Positions 53,939-63,180 of a stretch of 64,000 nt of DNA are shown here, one piece after another. Origin of the DNA: Owenweeksia sp963758205 (GTDB taxonomy: Bacteria > Bacteroidota > Bacteroidia > Flavobacteriales > Schleiferiaceae); NCBI GenBank assembly GCA_963758205.1, contig CAVWUM010000006.1, positions 806,001-870,000 of the forward strand. Reading direction: 5' to 3'. Position 1 is the stretch's first letter; each line of letters opens with the position of its first letter. The notes beneath the pieces were generated by a model, which was not told the origin of the DNA, searched no databases, and saw only the letters and a list, made by a program, of their open reading frames with translations. The position numbers and the translations under genes were made by a program.

Positions 53939-55711
53939 ATGCCAGCCACCACCATAGCCGTACTCCCTTTTGTAAATATGAGTTCCAATCCTGAAAATGA
54001 ATATTTCAGCGATGGTATTACCGAAGAAATAATAATGCCTTAGCTAAAATTGAAAGCCTGCAGGTTACCTCTCGTACCTCATCTTTTTTTTTAAAGGCAA
54101 ATCTGTACCGATAAAAGAGGTTGCAGAAACGCTTGATGTATCCGTAATTCTTGAAGGTAGCGTACGCTCGGCTGGCAATATGGTTCGCATTACGGCTCAG
54201 CTCATTCAGGCTGAAGATGATTTTCATTTTTGGTCTGAAACCTTGGACAGCTGGACAATATTTTTGAGGTTCAGGATGAGATCAGTTTGCTGATTGCTGA
54301 ACGTTTGCAGGAGCATTTCGGGCACTTCGAAATTCAGGAACATCTTATTTTACCGAACACCAAAAGCGTGGAAGCCTACAAACTTTTCCTCAAGGGGCTT
54401 CAGAGTTTTAACAAATGGAATCCTGAAGATGTACAGCAATCAATGGTATATTATCAACAAGCCCTGGACATTGACCCGAACCATACCGAGGCACTTGTGG
54501 GGTTGGCCGGGGCCTACAGCTTTCTGGCCACCATTGGAATCATTCCTTACGCGGAAGGTTGGCGTAAATGCTCGGAACTGACACACCAGGCGCTGAGTAT
54601 TAACGATAAGCTGCCGGATGCTTATTACCAACTCGCCAACCTTGCATTTTATACCAAGGGTGGCTACAGGGAAGCATTTGAGCGGGTAAATAAAGCGCTG
54701 AGCAAACCCAAACCATGCTGAATCAAAACGGCTCATGGCATTTTTGTACATCCTGGCCGGCAGGAAATATGAAGCCCGAAAACACTTAAATGATTTGTTG
54801 AGTATTGATCCACTTTCGCAGGAAACACATTTCTATGATGCTTACATCGAGTACATGTCAGAGAATTATAATGCATCGTTAAAGCAGTTGGATGCGTGTC
54901 TCGAAGTGAACCCGATGAACATGCCCGTGCATTCGGTAAAAGCCTTTTGTTTGTTAAAACTTGAAAGATGTGACGAAGCCATTCGGTATTTTGATGAACT
55001 GCCTGCCTGGATTGTGGTAGCCAGTGAAAAGCATAGGACCAAAGCCCTTGGGTATGCCTTAAACCGTGACAAGGTCAATTCCGGTAAATATGCCGGTTTA
55101 TTGACTCAAGAGGCCAACGGTAAAGATGGCTTTACAGCCAGCTCCTACCTATTTCTGTTGGCTGGAGCAACAGGTAAAAATGATGAAGCTTTTACTTGGG
55201 TGCAAAGCGAAACGAAATCGGTTTCACCAATTTTGATGTTGCGTTATTCCGATCCGCTCGTTAATCCAATAAAAGCGATCCGCGCTATACCGAGTTTCAT
55301 CAGAAACTTTTTCCAGAGGAGCTCTTTGTTGTAAAAAAGGAGACTTATAGAAAGAAACCCTTGCTCAATGATTCAGCCGCAGCAAATTTCAAGGCCAGAC
55401 TGGAGCAGATCATACAAAAGGATAAGCCGCATTTAGATCCTGAACTTTCCTTACCATCGTTGGCAAGTCAATTGGGTATTAATGCGAACCAATTATCGTA
55501 GCTTTTGAATGCTTGCTTTGGTAAGAACTTCAATGAGTTTATCAATCATTACCGGGTAGAGGAGTTTAAGGAGTTGGTAAAAGATCCAAAAATTGCCAAC
55601 CTTACCATTATGGCAGTTGCTTACGATTGCGGTTTCAATTCCAAAGCTGTATTCAACTCTTATTTCAAGAAGGAAAACGGCATTACTCCAAGTGAATATT
55701 TGAAGGGCTAA
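53939..55711 (+). pseudogene. Broken TolB/TPR/AraC regulator (copy 2)
   Basis: The ATG at 53939 starts MPATTIAVLPFVNMSS, then the frame shifts at about 54030 (a missing base in EEIINAL), at a T run at 54074-54082 (one T fewer than needed for SFFFK), and near 54252, where four bases are lost. The TPR part survives as two frames (54287-54721 and 54735-55334). A shift near 55315 leads into EELFVVKKET, and the AraC part has TAG at 55499-55501 where Trp is expected (QLS-stop-LLN). The final AraC helix NLTIMAVAYDCGFNSKAVFN and the stop at 55709 are intact. Homology to the intact copy holds throughout. Six separate lesions mean it is dead unless several are sequencing errors. Confidence 0.86.
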
Positions 55712-55754
55712 TCCTTTTCTCATCATTCCATCAACCAATGGTTCGGAATCATAA

Positions 55755-55812
55755 TTTGGAACAACTTCTGTGAAATCGCGAACGCCCACCATGCCTGGTC
55801 TTCTGTTCTTTG
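55755..55812 (+). promoter_or_regulatory. Operator-promoter D before the first MDR oxidoreductase
   Basis: TTTGGAAC at 55755-55762 and TCGCGAAC at 55776-55783, start to start 21 bp, TTTG of the -7 region at 55809, 33 bp after the second box start. A third box in opposite orientation (GTTCGGAA, 55741-55748) lies upstream. The start codon is 25 bp after TTTG. Confidence 0.62.
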
Positions 55813-55833
55813 CGAAAGAAAAATAAAATCAAA

Positions 55834-56787
55834 ATGAAAGCAGCCGTTTATACAACCTACGGAAACCCTGAAGTGGTACAGGTAAAAGATTTACAAAAAC
55901 CTACTCCGGAGAAAAATGAAATAGTAGTTAAGGTAAAAGCCACCACCCTAACTGCCGGAGACTGGCGCATGCGTGCCGGCAACCCGTTTGTAATGAGATT
56001 TTACAATGGAATGTTTAAGCTCAAACGAACCGTTTTAGGCCACGAGTTTTCGGGTGTAGTGGATAGCGTGGGAAAGGATGTCACTCAATTCAAAAAAGGT
56101 GATGCAGTTTTTGGATATACCGGTTCCAATGCCGGAGCCCATGCTCAGTATGTTGCCGTTTCTGCCGATGGGGTTATTATCCACAAACCAAAGAATATCA
56201 ATGACCAGGATGCCGCGGCACTGCCTGTTGGCGCATCTACTGCTTTACACTTTCTACGGAAGGCTAATATTAAGCAAGGGCAAAAGGTATTGATTTACGG
56301 AGCCTCAGGTAGTGTGGGTACTTACGCTGTCCAACTGGCCAAATATTTTGGTGCTTCGGTGACCGCTGTTTGCAGTAAGCGAAACGCAGAACTGGTTCGC
56401 TCCCTGGGTGCGGATAAGGTGATCGACTATAGCAAAGAAGATTTTAGCAAAAGCCATGAAAAATTCGATGTGATTTTTGATGCGGTCGGAAAAACTACTT
56501 ACAGTAAAAGCCAGAAAATTTTGAAACCCAGAGGAGCCTATCTCTCTGTTGGAATGACTGTTTCCCTCATACTTTATTCTGCCTTAAACACTTTTACAAA
56601 AAAGCACCAAATCGCTTCCGGAGTAGCCAAACTGACGGTTGAAGAACTTCAGTTCCTCACAAAGCTGATGGAGACCGGAATACTGAAACCCGTTATTGAT
56701 TGCTCTTATTCCCTGTCAGAAATTCAGAAAGCTCACCAGCATGCTGAATCGGGGCGTAAAAGGGGAAATTTAGTGATCTTGAACTAA
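55834..56787 (+). CDS. Zinc-independent medium-chain dehydrogenase (NAD(P)H:quinone oxidoreductase type) 1
   Basis: A 317-residue medium-chain dehydrogenase/reductase. The N-terminal catalytic half has LGHEFSGVVDSVGKDV, and the Rossmann half has the VLIYGASGSVGTYAVQLAKYFG nucleotide-binding loop and VIDYSKEDFSK. No zinc-binding cysteine pattern is seen, so it is a quinone-oxidoreductase-like member. The ATG at 55834 begins MKAAVYTTYG; a longer upstream frame covers the promoter. Paralogous to the gene at 60123. Confidence 0.88.
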   Translation: MKAAVYTTYGNPEVVQVKDLQKPTPEKNEIVVKVKATTLTAGDWRMRAGNPFVMRFYNGMFKLKRTVLGHEFSGVVDSVGKDVTQFKKGDAVFGYTGSNAGAHAQYVAVSADGVIIHKPKNINDQDAAALPVGASTALHFLRKANIKQGQKVLIYGASGSVGTYAVQLAKYFGASVTAVCSKRNAELVRSLGADKVIDYSKEDFSKSHEKFDVIFDAVGKTTYSKSQKILKPRGAYLSVGMTVSLILYSALNTFTKKHQIASGVAKLTVEELQFLTKLMETGILKPVIDCSYSLSEIQKAHQHAESGRKRGNLVILN

Positions 56788-56841
56788 AATAACCGAACCA
56801 TCTGTACTACCATTTCTCATACCTAACTTTAAATCACAGAT

Positions 56842-57597
56842 ATGAATAATTACCAGCCAATAGTAATAACCAGCCTGACAATTGGAATATTCTTTTCGAG
56901 CTGTTAACCAGCTGTTCCAAAGATCTGATCTACTTTCCCAAATCAGTTCAGGAAGAGGTAGAGAAAACCATTGACAATGGATATGATGGAATTATCGTTT
57001 GCGTCAATCAATCTGGAAAATCCTCACTCTACAGAGCTGGATGGAACAATAGGGAAAACCTGATGAACCTGCGGATTGTAAACCGGATAAAAAGTACGAC
57101 TATTCCAATACAAACTACCTGTTGATCGGGGAAATACTCGACAGAACTTTAGGCTACAGCCATCATGAATATATCCGCGAGGAAATCTTGCAGCGCTTGG
57201 TTTGTACAATACTTTCAGTCTGCTTAGTGAAGTAGATTCCAATGATGTAATGAGTGGGTATTATGTCGGCTACGAACCGGATTTAAAAATGGTTCGGCAT
57301 ACACGGACCGGTGGATCTATGATAGCCCGTGCAGAAGATGTCGGGGTATTTTTAAGAGCGCTTATTGATGGTACCCTATTCAATGCCGATGAGCAAGAAA
57401 TCTACTCTTCCATCTACGAATATGAGCACACCGGATGGCTCAATGGCTATACGAGCATAGTCAGGTATCATAGTGACATAGATGCGGTAGTGGTTCAGTT
57501 TGTAAATACCAGCGCAGGTCAAATGTTTTGGCTTGGCCTGAAACGATCTTACAACAGAATAGTGCATGCCGTAAAAAAAGAGACCTTTAAGCAATGA
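56842..57597 (+). pseudogene. Decayed copy of serine hydrolase A
   Basis: The frame begins MNNYQPIVITSLTIGIFFSSC and stops at once; homology to the 51221 gene continues in another frame (KDLIYFPKSVQEEVEKTIDN, NRENL). There the DNA jumps to PADCKPDKKYDYSNTNYLLIGEI, which removes about 100 codons including the SxxK serine. A further shift near 57196 leads into the last intact part (YNTFSLLSEVDSNDVMSGYY to the end). The two sides of the big deletion share the sequence CCTGCNGAT in the intact gene, a microhomology. Confidence 0.85.
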
Positions 57598-57779
57598 AAA
57601 GCATCTTACTTATAACCTTTATCGTTCTTGCCCCGCTCCTAAGCCGGGCTCAAGCCAAGGGGGCTGATGGCGGTTTTGGTTTTGCCATCAACTCAAGCAT
57701 GAACGGGGAGGTATATCCGATCCGATTGGCCCCGAGTGTAACCTATCTCTCGAACTTTCTAGCTCAGCCACTCGACTAA
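57594..57779 (+). pseudogene. Truncated copy of the small outer-membrane protein
   Basis: MKSILLITFIVLAPLLSRAQ and the first strands GFGFAINSSMNGEVYPIRLA match residues 1-45 of the 52258 protein. After TYLS the sequence diverges and a stop follows within 9 residues. It keeps the 4-bp ATGA overlap with the upstream hydrolase remnant. Confidence 0.75.
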
Positions 57780-57898
57780 ATGGACGGACACTAGTTAGCG
57801 TTCCTTCATATATTCAAGTAGATGACATATAGTATTTTATAGACAGGTGCAAATTACACTCTGAGAGGCTATGTGATTGTGAGCCTTCTCTTTTCAGT

Positions 57899-57923
57899 AT
57901 TAAAAATTAACAGGTTATCTTGC
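57899..57923 (+). promoter_or_regulatory. Promoter of the intact regulator (copy 3)
   Basis: TATTAAAAATTAACAGG precedes TATCTTGC at 57916-57923, which lies 25 bp before the ATG. The same block is found before copies 1 and 2 with the same spacing. It has no TCCCGAAC boxes, so autoregulation by the same site is not evident. Confidence 0.6.
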
Positions 57924-57940
57924 GGTTCCAAACTACCGCT

Positions 57941-59725
57941 ATGCCGGCCACTACCATTGCTATTCTTCCTTTTGTGAACATGAGCTCCAATGCGGAGAAC
58001 GAATATTTCAGCGATGGTATTACTGAGGAAATCATTAATGCCTTAGCCAAAATTCAAAGCCTGCAAGTTACCTCCAGAACCTCTTCTTTCTTTTTTAAAG
58101 GCAAATCCGTGCCGCTCAAAGAAGTTGCGGAAACATTGGATGTTTCTGTGATTCTTGAAGGTAGCGTGCGCACTGCCGGCCACATGGTTCGTATTACGGC
58201 ACAGCTTATTCAGGCTGAGGATGATTTTCATTTTTGGTCGGAAACCTGGGACCGGAAGCTGGAAAACATTTTTGAAATACAAGATGAAATTAGCTTGCTC
58301 ATTGCTGAAAAATTAAGGGAACAATTCGGACACTTTGAAATAGGCGAACACCTTGTAGAGAAGCAAACAGATAGTCTGGATGCTTATGAATATTCTTTAA
58401 AAGCAAAATATCTATTCAATAAATGGAATCCTGAAGATACGACTAAATCCATAGAACTTTGGAACAAGGCCTTGGCTATAGACCCCAATCATATTCCTTC
58501 TTTGACTGGAATTGCAGATGCTTATGGCTTTTTGGGAGTTACTCAAAATATGCCCTATCAAGAGGCCTGGATCAAAACCTCAGAATATACCAACAGGGCT
58601 TTGGAGCTTGATCCCAACAACGCTCCGGCACATTACCAACTTGCAAATATTTCATTTTTTGTAAAAGCAGATTTTCAGGAATCTTTTCGTCATGCAACAA
58701 AATCGGTTGAGCTAAAGCCAAACTATCCGGAGGCGCAGCAGTTTATGGCCTTTTTACATCTTCTTTTGGGAGATAAAGAGCAAGCCTGGAAACACCTGGA
58801 ATTTGCCCTGGAAATTGATCCATTGAATCAGGAAACCATTTTCTACAAGGCCTATTACCACCACGTTAATGGTGAATTTGAGACGGCACTTGGTATTTTG
58901 AATCAATGCCTGGAGAAAAACCCTCAAAACCTTCCAGCTATTATTACCAAATGCTATGCTTTGCTTAACATGAAAAGGCAGGATGAGGCTTTGGCTATAA
59001 TTGACGAGGCACCAGAAGGTTTGGTGCCTGCGGGAGACGCTTTGGGAATTACTTGTCTTGCCCATATTATCGCCAAGAACGAAAGGCAAGCTGAGAAATA
59101 TTTAGAAGAACTTTTCAAACAGGCTCAAAGCCCAATGGCCTTCCAGGAGCATTCCTATCTAATGCAAGCTTACGCCCTAAAAGAGGAATATGATAAAGCT
59201 TTTGATTGGTTGGAAGAAGCCATGAGCATGAAGTCATCAATACTCTTTCTAGGCTTTGCCGGTCCTTTGGCAGGTAATCTTCGCAAGGATGCACGTTACA
59301 AAGTTTCCCAATCCAAGCTATACGGACAACTACCCACCAAAACTGAAAAACAGAGCGAGAAAACAGCATTATTAGACGATAAAACGGCCAGCCATTATTC
59401 AACCAGGCTGCTTGCCTTCATGGAAGAGGAGCAGCCCTATCTAACTCCTGATCTTTCGCTCCGCTCTTTGGCAGAAAGAATTGAAATACACCCCAATCAG
59501 CTATCCTGGCTGCTAAATGAAAGGCTGGGTAAAAATTTCAATCAGTTTATTAATCACTATCGCGTAGAGCATTTCAAGAGTTTGGCAATCGATGAAGCCA
59601 ATTCTCATATTTCATTAATTGGCTTGGCTTATGAAAGTGGGTTTAATTCCAAAACGGTTTTTAATACCTATTTCAAAAAGGAGGTAGGTATGACGCCAAA
59701 GGAATTTTTGAAGACCAGTGTTTAG
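57941..59725 (+). CDS. Intact TolB-like/TPR/AraC transcription regulator (copy 3)
   Basis: A 594-residue protein. Residues 1-150 are a TolB/FlgO-like domain also found in adenylate-cyclase-type proteins: FVNMSSNAENEYFSDGITEE, LDVSVILEGSVRTAGHMVRI and WDRKLENIFEIQDEISLLIA. Residues 150-440 are tetratricopeptide repeats. Residues 490-594 are an AraC helix-turn-helix with LRSLAERIEIHPNQLSWLLN and SHISLIGLAYESGFNSKTVF. It has no membrane helix. I chose the ATG at 57941, conserved in the paralogues, over a TTG 21 bp upstream. It is the only undamaged copy of four, and six promoters carry a matching direct repeat, so it is the likely activator of the local regulon; the binding is inferred. Confidence 0.88.
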   Translation: MPATTIAILPFVNMSSNAENEYFSDGITEEIINALAKIQSLQVTSRTSSFFFKGKSVPLKEVAETLDVSVILEGSVRTAGHMVRITAQLIQAEDDFHFWSETWDRKLENIFEIQDEISLLIAEKLREQFGHFEIGEHLVEKQTDSLDAYEYSLKAKYLFNKWNPEDTTKSIELWNKALAIDPNHIPSLTGIADAYGFLGVTQNMPYQEAWIKTSEYTNRALELDPNNAPAHYQLANISFFVKADFQESFRHATKSVELKPNYPEAQQFMAFLHLLLGDKEQAWKHLEFALEIDPLNQETIFYKAYYHHVNGEFETALGILNQCLEKNPQNLPAIITKCYALLNMKRQDEALAIIDEAPEGLVPAGDALGITCLAHIIAKNERQAEKYLEELFKQAQSPMAFQEHSYLMQAYALKEEYDKAFDWLEEAMSMKSSILFLGFAGPLAGNLRKDARYKVSQSKLYGQLPTKTEKQSEKTALLDDKTASHYSTRLLAFMEEEQPYLTPDLSLRSLAERIEIHPNQLSWLLNERLGKNFNQFINHYRVEHFKSLAIDEANSHISLIGLAYESGFNSKTVFNTYFKKEVGMTPKEFLKTSV

Positions 59726-59778
59726 CTGTTACACAGAAGAACCGCAGAGCAGGCACAGAGTTTCGCGAAGAAATTAAA

Positions 59779-59960
59779 TCCACCCCCGGCTCCTACCTCG
59801 CCACCCCCGCCAGCGGGGGATACGCCTACCAATAGTCCCAGGCTTTTTAAATTGCGAACTGCATTCACCAGTTTCAGCGTAAAACCTATTATTCCAACTG
59901 GGACAAAAGTCAGCGGCCTATCCTCCGCTGGCGGGGGTGCCTGTAAGGCGGGGGTGGATT
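59779..59960. repeat. GC-rich inverted-repeat element 1 (between regulator and second oxidoreductase)
   Basis: A 182-bp element. The left arm contains CACCCCCGCCAGCGGGGGA (59802-59820) and the right arm the inverse TCCTCCGCTGGCGGGGGTG; each arm has a palindrome inside. The AT-rich centre carries CAGCGTAAAACCTATT, also present in element 3. No transposase is seen. The gap 59726-60122 otherwise holds operator E and no gene. Confidence 0.65.
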
Positions 59961-60014
59961 ACTTTGCGCCTTCGCGGCTTTGCGTGCTTTCCCTTTTTCA
60001 GTTCCCAATTATAA

Positions 60015-60072
60015 TCCCGAACCTCTCTCTTCAAATCCCGAACCCCCGCCTCTGCCTTCTCCCCTTCCTTTG
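60015..60072 (+). promoter_or_regulatory. Operator-promoter E before the second MDR oxidoreductase
   Basis: Two identical boxes TCCCGAAC at 60015-60022 and 60036-60043, start to start 21 bp, TTTG of the -7 region at 60069, 33 bp after the second box start. The start codon is 54 bp after TTTG. This is the best-preserved example of the operator pattern. Confidence 0.75.
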
Positions 60073-60122
60073 CCTCGTCAATGTCTGAGAATCAGGCAAT
60101 CTAAACTTTAAAAACTATTGAC

Positions 60123-61115
60123 ATGCAAGCAAATACCATGAAGGCCATCGTGGCCACCGCCTACGGAGCGCCTTCCATTTTTCAACTTCAGGATGTAAAC
60201 CGCCCTGCCGTAAAACCCAAGGATGTACTTGTGAAAATCCAAGCTACTACGGTTACCCGGGCCGATGCCATGATGCGCACCGGAAAACCTTACATCGGAA
60301 GGCTTATGGTAGGTTTATTCAAGCCTAAAAACAAAATCTGGGGAACCAGCTTTGCGGGAGTTGTGGAGGCCGTGGGTACTGAAGTTTCTCAGTTCCAACC
60401 AGGCGACAAGGTGTTTGGCGAAAATGTAGAGTCTTTTGGCGCCTATGCCGAATATATAACAGTTGCCGAGGAAGGCACAATCGCCCACCTCCCCGAAAAC
60501 CTAAGTTTTGAAGAAGCTGCCGGTATGGGGGACGGACCGGTTACATCATTGAACTTTCTTAGAAATGTGGGTAAGATCAAAGCTGGTCAAAAAGTATTAA
60601 TCAATGGGGCCTCAGGCTCGCTGGGTACAGCGGCCGTTCAGTTGGCCAAACAATGCGGTGCCGAAGTAACAGCCGTCTGCAGCACCAGAAACATCGGCCT
60701 GGTGAAATCCCTCGGTGCCGACCACGTGATCGACTACACCAAACAGGATTTTACGCAAAACGGTGAAACCTATGATCTGATCTACGACACCGTAGGAAAG
60801 AGGAGCTATAAAGATTCTAAGCGTGCCCTTACCGAAAATGGCCAATACCTCTCCCCTGTCCTCAGCTTCGGGTTGCTACTCCAAATGATGTGGACTTCAA
60901 AATTCTCTTCGAAAAAAGCCAGGTTTGCCGCAACTGGGATGCTCAAAACGCCCGAGATCAATGCCATGATCACTCAGTTGATGGACATCATCCGTGAAGG
61001 TAAACTCAAGACCATCATCGATCGCCAGTATCCCCTGGAAAAAGTTGCCGAGGCTCACACCTATGTGGATGCGGGACACAAGAAGGGTAACGTGGTGATC
61101 ACGGTTCAATCCTAA
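60123..61115 (+). CDS. Medium-chain dehydrogenase (quinone oxidoreductase type) 2
   Basis: A 330-residue MDR protein with GTSFAGVVEAVGTEVSQF in the catalytic half and VLINGASGSLGTAAVQLAKQCG as the nucleotide-binding loop, then VIDYTKQDF and the family C-terminus. No zinc-site cysteines. It is paralogous to the 55834 gene, and both follow a copy of the regulator. It is followed 34 bp later by a DUF4386 protein, probably in the same transcript. Confidence 0.89.
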   Translation: MQANTMKAIVATAYGAPSIFQLQDVNRPAVKPKDVLVKIQATTVTRADAMMRTGKPYIGRLMVGLFKPKNKIWGTSFAGVVEAVGTEVSQFQPGDKVFGENVESFGAYAEYITVAEEGTIAHLPENLSFEEAAGMGDGPVTSLNFLRNVGKIKAGQKVLINGASGSLGTAAVQLAKQCGAEVTAVCSTRNIGLVKSLGADHVIDYTKQDFTQNGETYDLIYDTVGKRSYKDSKRALTENGQYLSPVLSFGLLLQMMWTSKFSSKKARFAATGMLKTPEINAMITQLMDIIREGKLKTIIDRQYPLEKVAEAHTYVDAGHKKGNVVITVQS

Positions 61116-61149
61116 ACTTTTTCCAAGTATTAATTTAATAAACACAATT

Positions 61150-61854
61150 ATGAAATCACTTAAAACCACGGCCCGACTTACCGGGCTAGGATATCTAATC
61201 ATTTTTATCTCTGGCTTTTTTGCCAATTTCTATACCCTTGAAGGCATGGTAGCAGACGGCAACGCTCAGCTTACTGCCCAAAACATTGCCTCACAAGCCC
61301 AGCTCTTTCAGCTTGGGGTAGCTGCCTTCTGTGTGATGATTCTGGTAGATATTTTATTAGCTTTTCCACTTTACCGCTTGCTCAAAGCTACCAGCGAAAG
61401 GTGTGCAAAACTCTCATCCTTCATCCGTGTCGTAAACGGATTGATTTTCATGTTGGCGCTTATTTATCTCTTCAAGATTGTTCCATTGGCGCAAAACGGT
61501 GCCACCGCTTTAGAAGGCAGTGTGCTGGAGCTCTTAGCCAACTTCAACACCATGTGGAATGTAGGTCTGCTGTTTTTTGGAGTACACCTGATGATGCTAG
61601 GTGGCCTGCTTGTAAGATCGTATCACTTTCCCAGCCTTATTGGTCTTTTAATCCAAATTGCAGGGCTGGCCTATCTTGCGGATAGTGGAGCCCAACTCTT
61701 CCTGCCTAATTACCAGGATTACCAGTCCCTCTTTGAAATACTGGTAATCGGAGGAGGGGTGGTTGGGGAATTTTCGCTTACGCTTTGGTTGTTGATCAAG
61801 GGAGTAAGAAATGGAAAGGAGTTTAGCGGAGGGCAGGTTGCGCAGGTTACTTAA
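61150..61854 (+). CDS. DUF4386 membrane protein 1
   Basis: A 234-residue protein with six membrane helices, starting KTTARLTGLGYLIIFISGFFANFY, with FNTMWNVGLLFFGVHLMMLGGLLVRSYHFPSLIGLLI in the middle; this is the DUF4386 layout. The function is unknown. It lies 34 bp after the oxidoreductase gene and probably shares its operator. Confidence 0.83.
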   Translation: MKSLKTTARLTGLGYLIIFISGFFANFYTLEGMVADGNAQLTAQNIASQAQLFQLGVAAFCVMILVDILLAFPLYRLLKATSERCAKLSSFIRVVNGLIFMLALIYLFKIVPLAQNGATALEGSVLELLANFNTMWNVGLLFFGVHLMMLGGLLVRSYHFPSLIGLLIQIAGLAYLADSGAQLFLPNYQDYQSLFEILVIGGGVVGEFSLTLWLLIKGVRNGKEFSGGQVAQVT

Positions 61855-61870
61855 GGCGCACTTGTTAAAG

Positions 61871-62064
61871 TCCACCCCCGGCTCGTTCCTCACCACCCCC
61901 GCCAGCGGGGGATAGCTCCGCGATCATGGCCCCGATTAGTAAGAAATTACCTTTACGAAGGGATTTCCGTTTGTAGCTGCAAAGCTTACAGCAGTTGGCT
62001 ACTAAAACAAAACCTGCGGCTGGCCTGTCCTCCGCTGGCGGAGGTGCCCGGAGGGCGGAGGTGG
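61871..62064. repeat. GC-rich inverted-repeat element 2
   Basis: A 194-bp element with the same arms as element 1: CCACCCCCGCCAGCGGGGGA (61893-61912) and, on the right, TCCTCCGCTGGCGGAGGTG. The centre differs from elements 1 and 3. It sits between the first DUF4386 gene and the second operator region. Confidence 0.65.
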
Positions 62065-62110
62065 AAAAGACAATATTCTAAGCATCTTTCGGGAGACACA
62101 ACCACCCCTA

Positions 62111-62216
62111 CCCCTCCTTTTTTAAGGAGGGGAAAAGGTCTGGGCTACCAGCAGGCTAAAAAATAAAAGCACAGGCCGGGAAGCATTTGCCTTTTGTCCT
62201 CCTTTTGAAGGAGGAC
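62111..62216. repeat. Pair of short G/C-tract palindromes
   Basis: CCCCTCCTT/AAGGAGGGG (62111-62119 and 62124-62132) and GTCCTCCTT/AAGGAGGAC (62196-62204 and 62208-62216) form two tight hairpins 64 bp apart. They are commonplace intergenic palindromes in this phylum. Together with element 2 and operator F they fill the 536-bp gap before the next gene; no coding frame is convincing. Confidence 0.5.
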
Positions 62217-62280
62217 GGGGCTTGCGAAGCTTGCCCAGGTGGTTGAGTACCGTGCGATAAAATCAAATCTGAACATGCAA

Positions 62281-62338
62281 TCCCGCACCTCTTCCATGAA
62301 AATCCGAACTCCCGACCTACCCACTGCCGGTAGCTTTG
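62281..62338 (+). promoter_or_regulatory. Operator-promoter F before the second DUF4386 protein
   Basis: TCCCGCAC at 62281-62288 and ATCCGAAC at 62302-62309, start to start 21 bp. TTTG of the -7 region is at 62335, 33 bp after the second box start. The start codon is 56 bp after TTTG. Confidence 0.62.
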
Positions 62339-62390
62339 CCAGTAAATAAAAACTCAGAATCGTCTTAACCAATCTTAAAATTCTAAAACC

Positions 62391-63137
62391 ATGAAAAAAA
62401 TCAACAGCATTTCCCAAAGAAAATCAGCCCTCATAGCGGGCATCTCATTATTAGTAATGGCAGTAGTGGCCGGCCTTAGCTACGGCTACCTGCACGGAAA
62501 CCTGGTAGTAGCCGATGACGCCCAGGCTACCCTCGACAACCTGAAAACCTCCACTGACCTGTTCTACGCTGAAATCTTTGGATGGAAAGTGATCTTCATC
62601 CTGGACGGTCTGGTGGCCTGGTCACTGTATCACTTCTTTAAAAAATCCAATAAGGGCCTCGCCTTTTTAAGTTCTTTTTTGAGGGTAATCTACACCGCTT
62701 TTCTAGGAATTGCCATTTACAATCTTCCACAAGTAATGACGGTCATCAACGACCAATTAGGACAATTTGGAATGAATAACGGAATGGACCAGGTAATGCA
62801 TTATCTCAATTCCTTTGAAGACATTTGGTCTAAAAGCCTTATCATTTTTGGTTTTCACCTGACACTTCTGGGGTTTCTCGCTTTCAAAGCGGATTACGTT
62901 CCAAAAATTTGGGGAGTGCTTCTTGTGATTGCCGGATTTAGTTATTCCTATCTCCACGGCATGTATGCCTTCTTCCCTCAAATTAAGGAGCACTTAATAG
63001 TGATCGAGTCGATACTCAGCGTTCCAATGATTGTTGGTGAAGTAGGTTTTGCGGTTTGGTTAGTCGCTAGGGGTGGAAAATTAAAAAGTCAGAACTCGGA
63101 AATACAGCAAAATAAAGAATTACAAGCTTCGATCTGA
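62391..63137 (+). CDS. DUF4386-like membrane protein 2
   Basis: A 248-residue protein with about six membrane helices (from KSALIAGISLLVMAVVAGLSYGY to GEVGFAVWLVARGG). The SFEDIWSKSLIIFGFHLTLLGFLAFKADYVPKIWGVLLVIAGFSYSYL region matches the DUF4386 pattern of the 61150 gene at low identity. The function is unknown. It carries its own operator and ends before a strong terminator, so it forms a single-gene unit. Confidence 0.78.
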   Translation: MKKINSISQRKSALIAGISLLVMAVVAGLSYGYLHGNLVVADDAQATLDNLKTSTDLFYAEIFGWKVIFILDGLVAWSLYHFFKKSNKGLAFLSSFLRVIYTAFLGIAIYNLPQVMTVINDQLGQFGMNNGMDQVMHYLNSFEDIWSKSLIIFGFHLTLLGFLAFKADYVPKIWGVLLVIAGFSYSYLHGMYAFFPQIKEHLIVIESILSVPMIVGEVGFAVWLVARGGKLKSQNSEIQQNKELQASI

Positions 63138-63180
63138 TAAAACACCATTAACCCTGTAGCAGACTCGATTTTTGAAAAGC

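Noticed and set aside
56790..56841. AACCGAAC at 56791 upstream of the decayed hydrolase
   Set aside because: A single box without a partner at 21 bp and without TTTG at +33; probably chance or an eroded site.
59852..60088. Frame of 78 codons between the regulator and the second oxidoreductase
   Set aside because: It covers the repeat element and operator E; no start context and no similarity.
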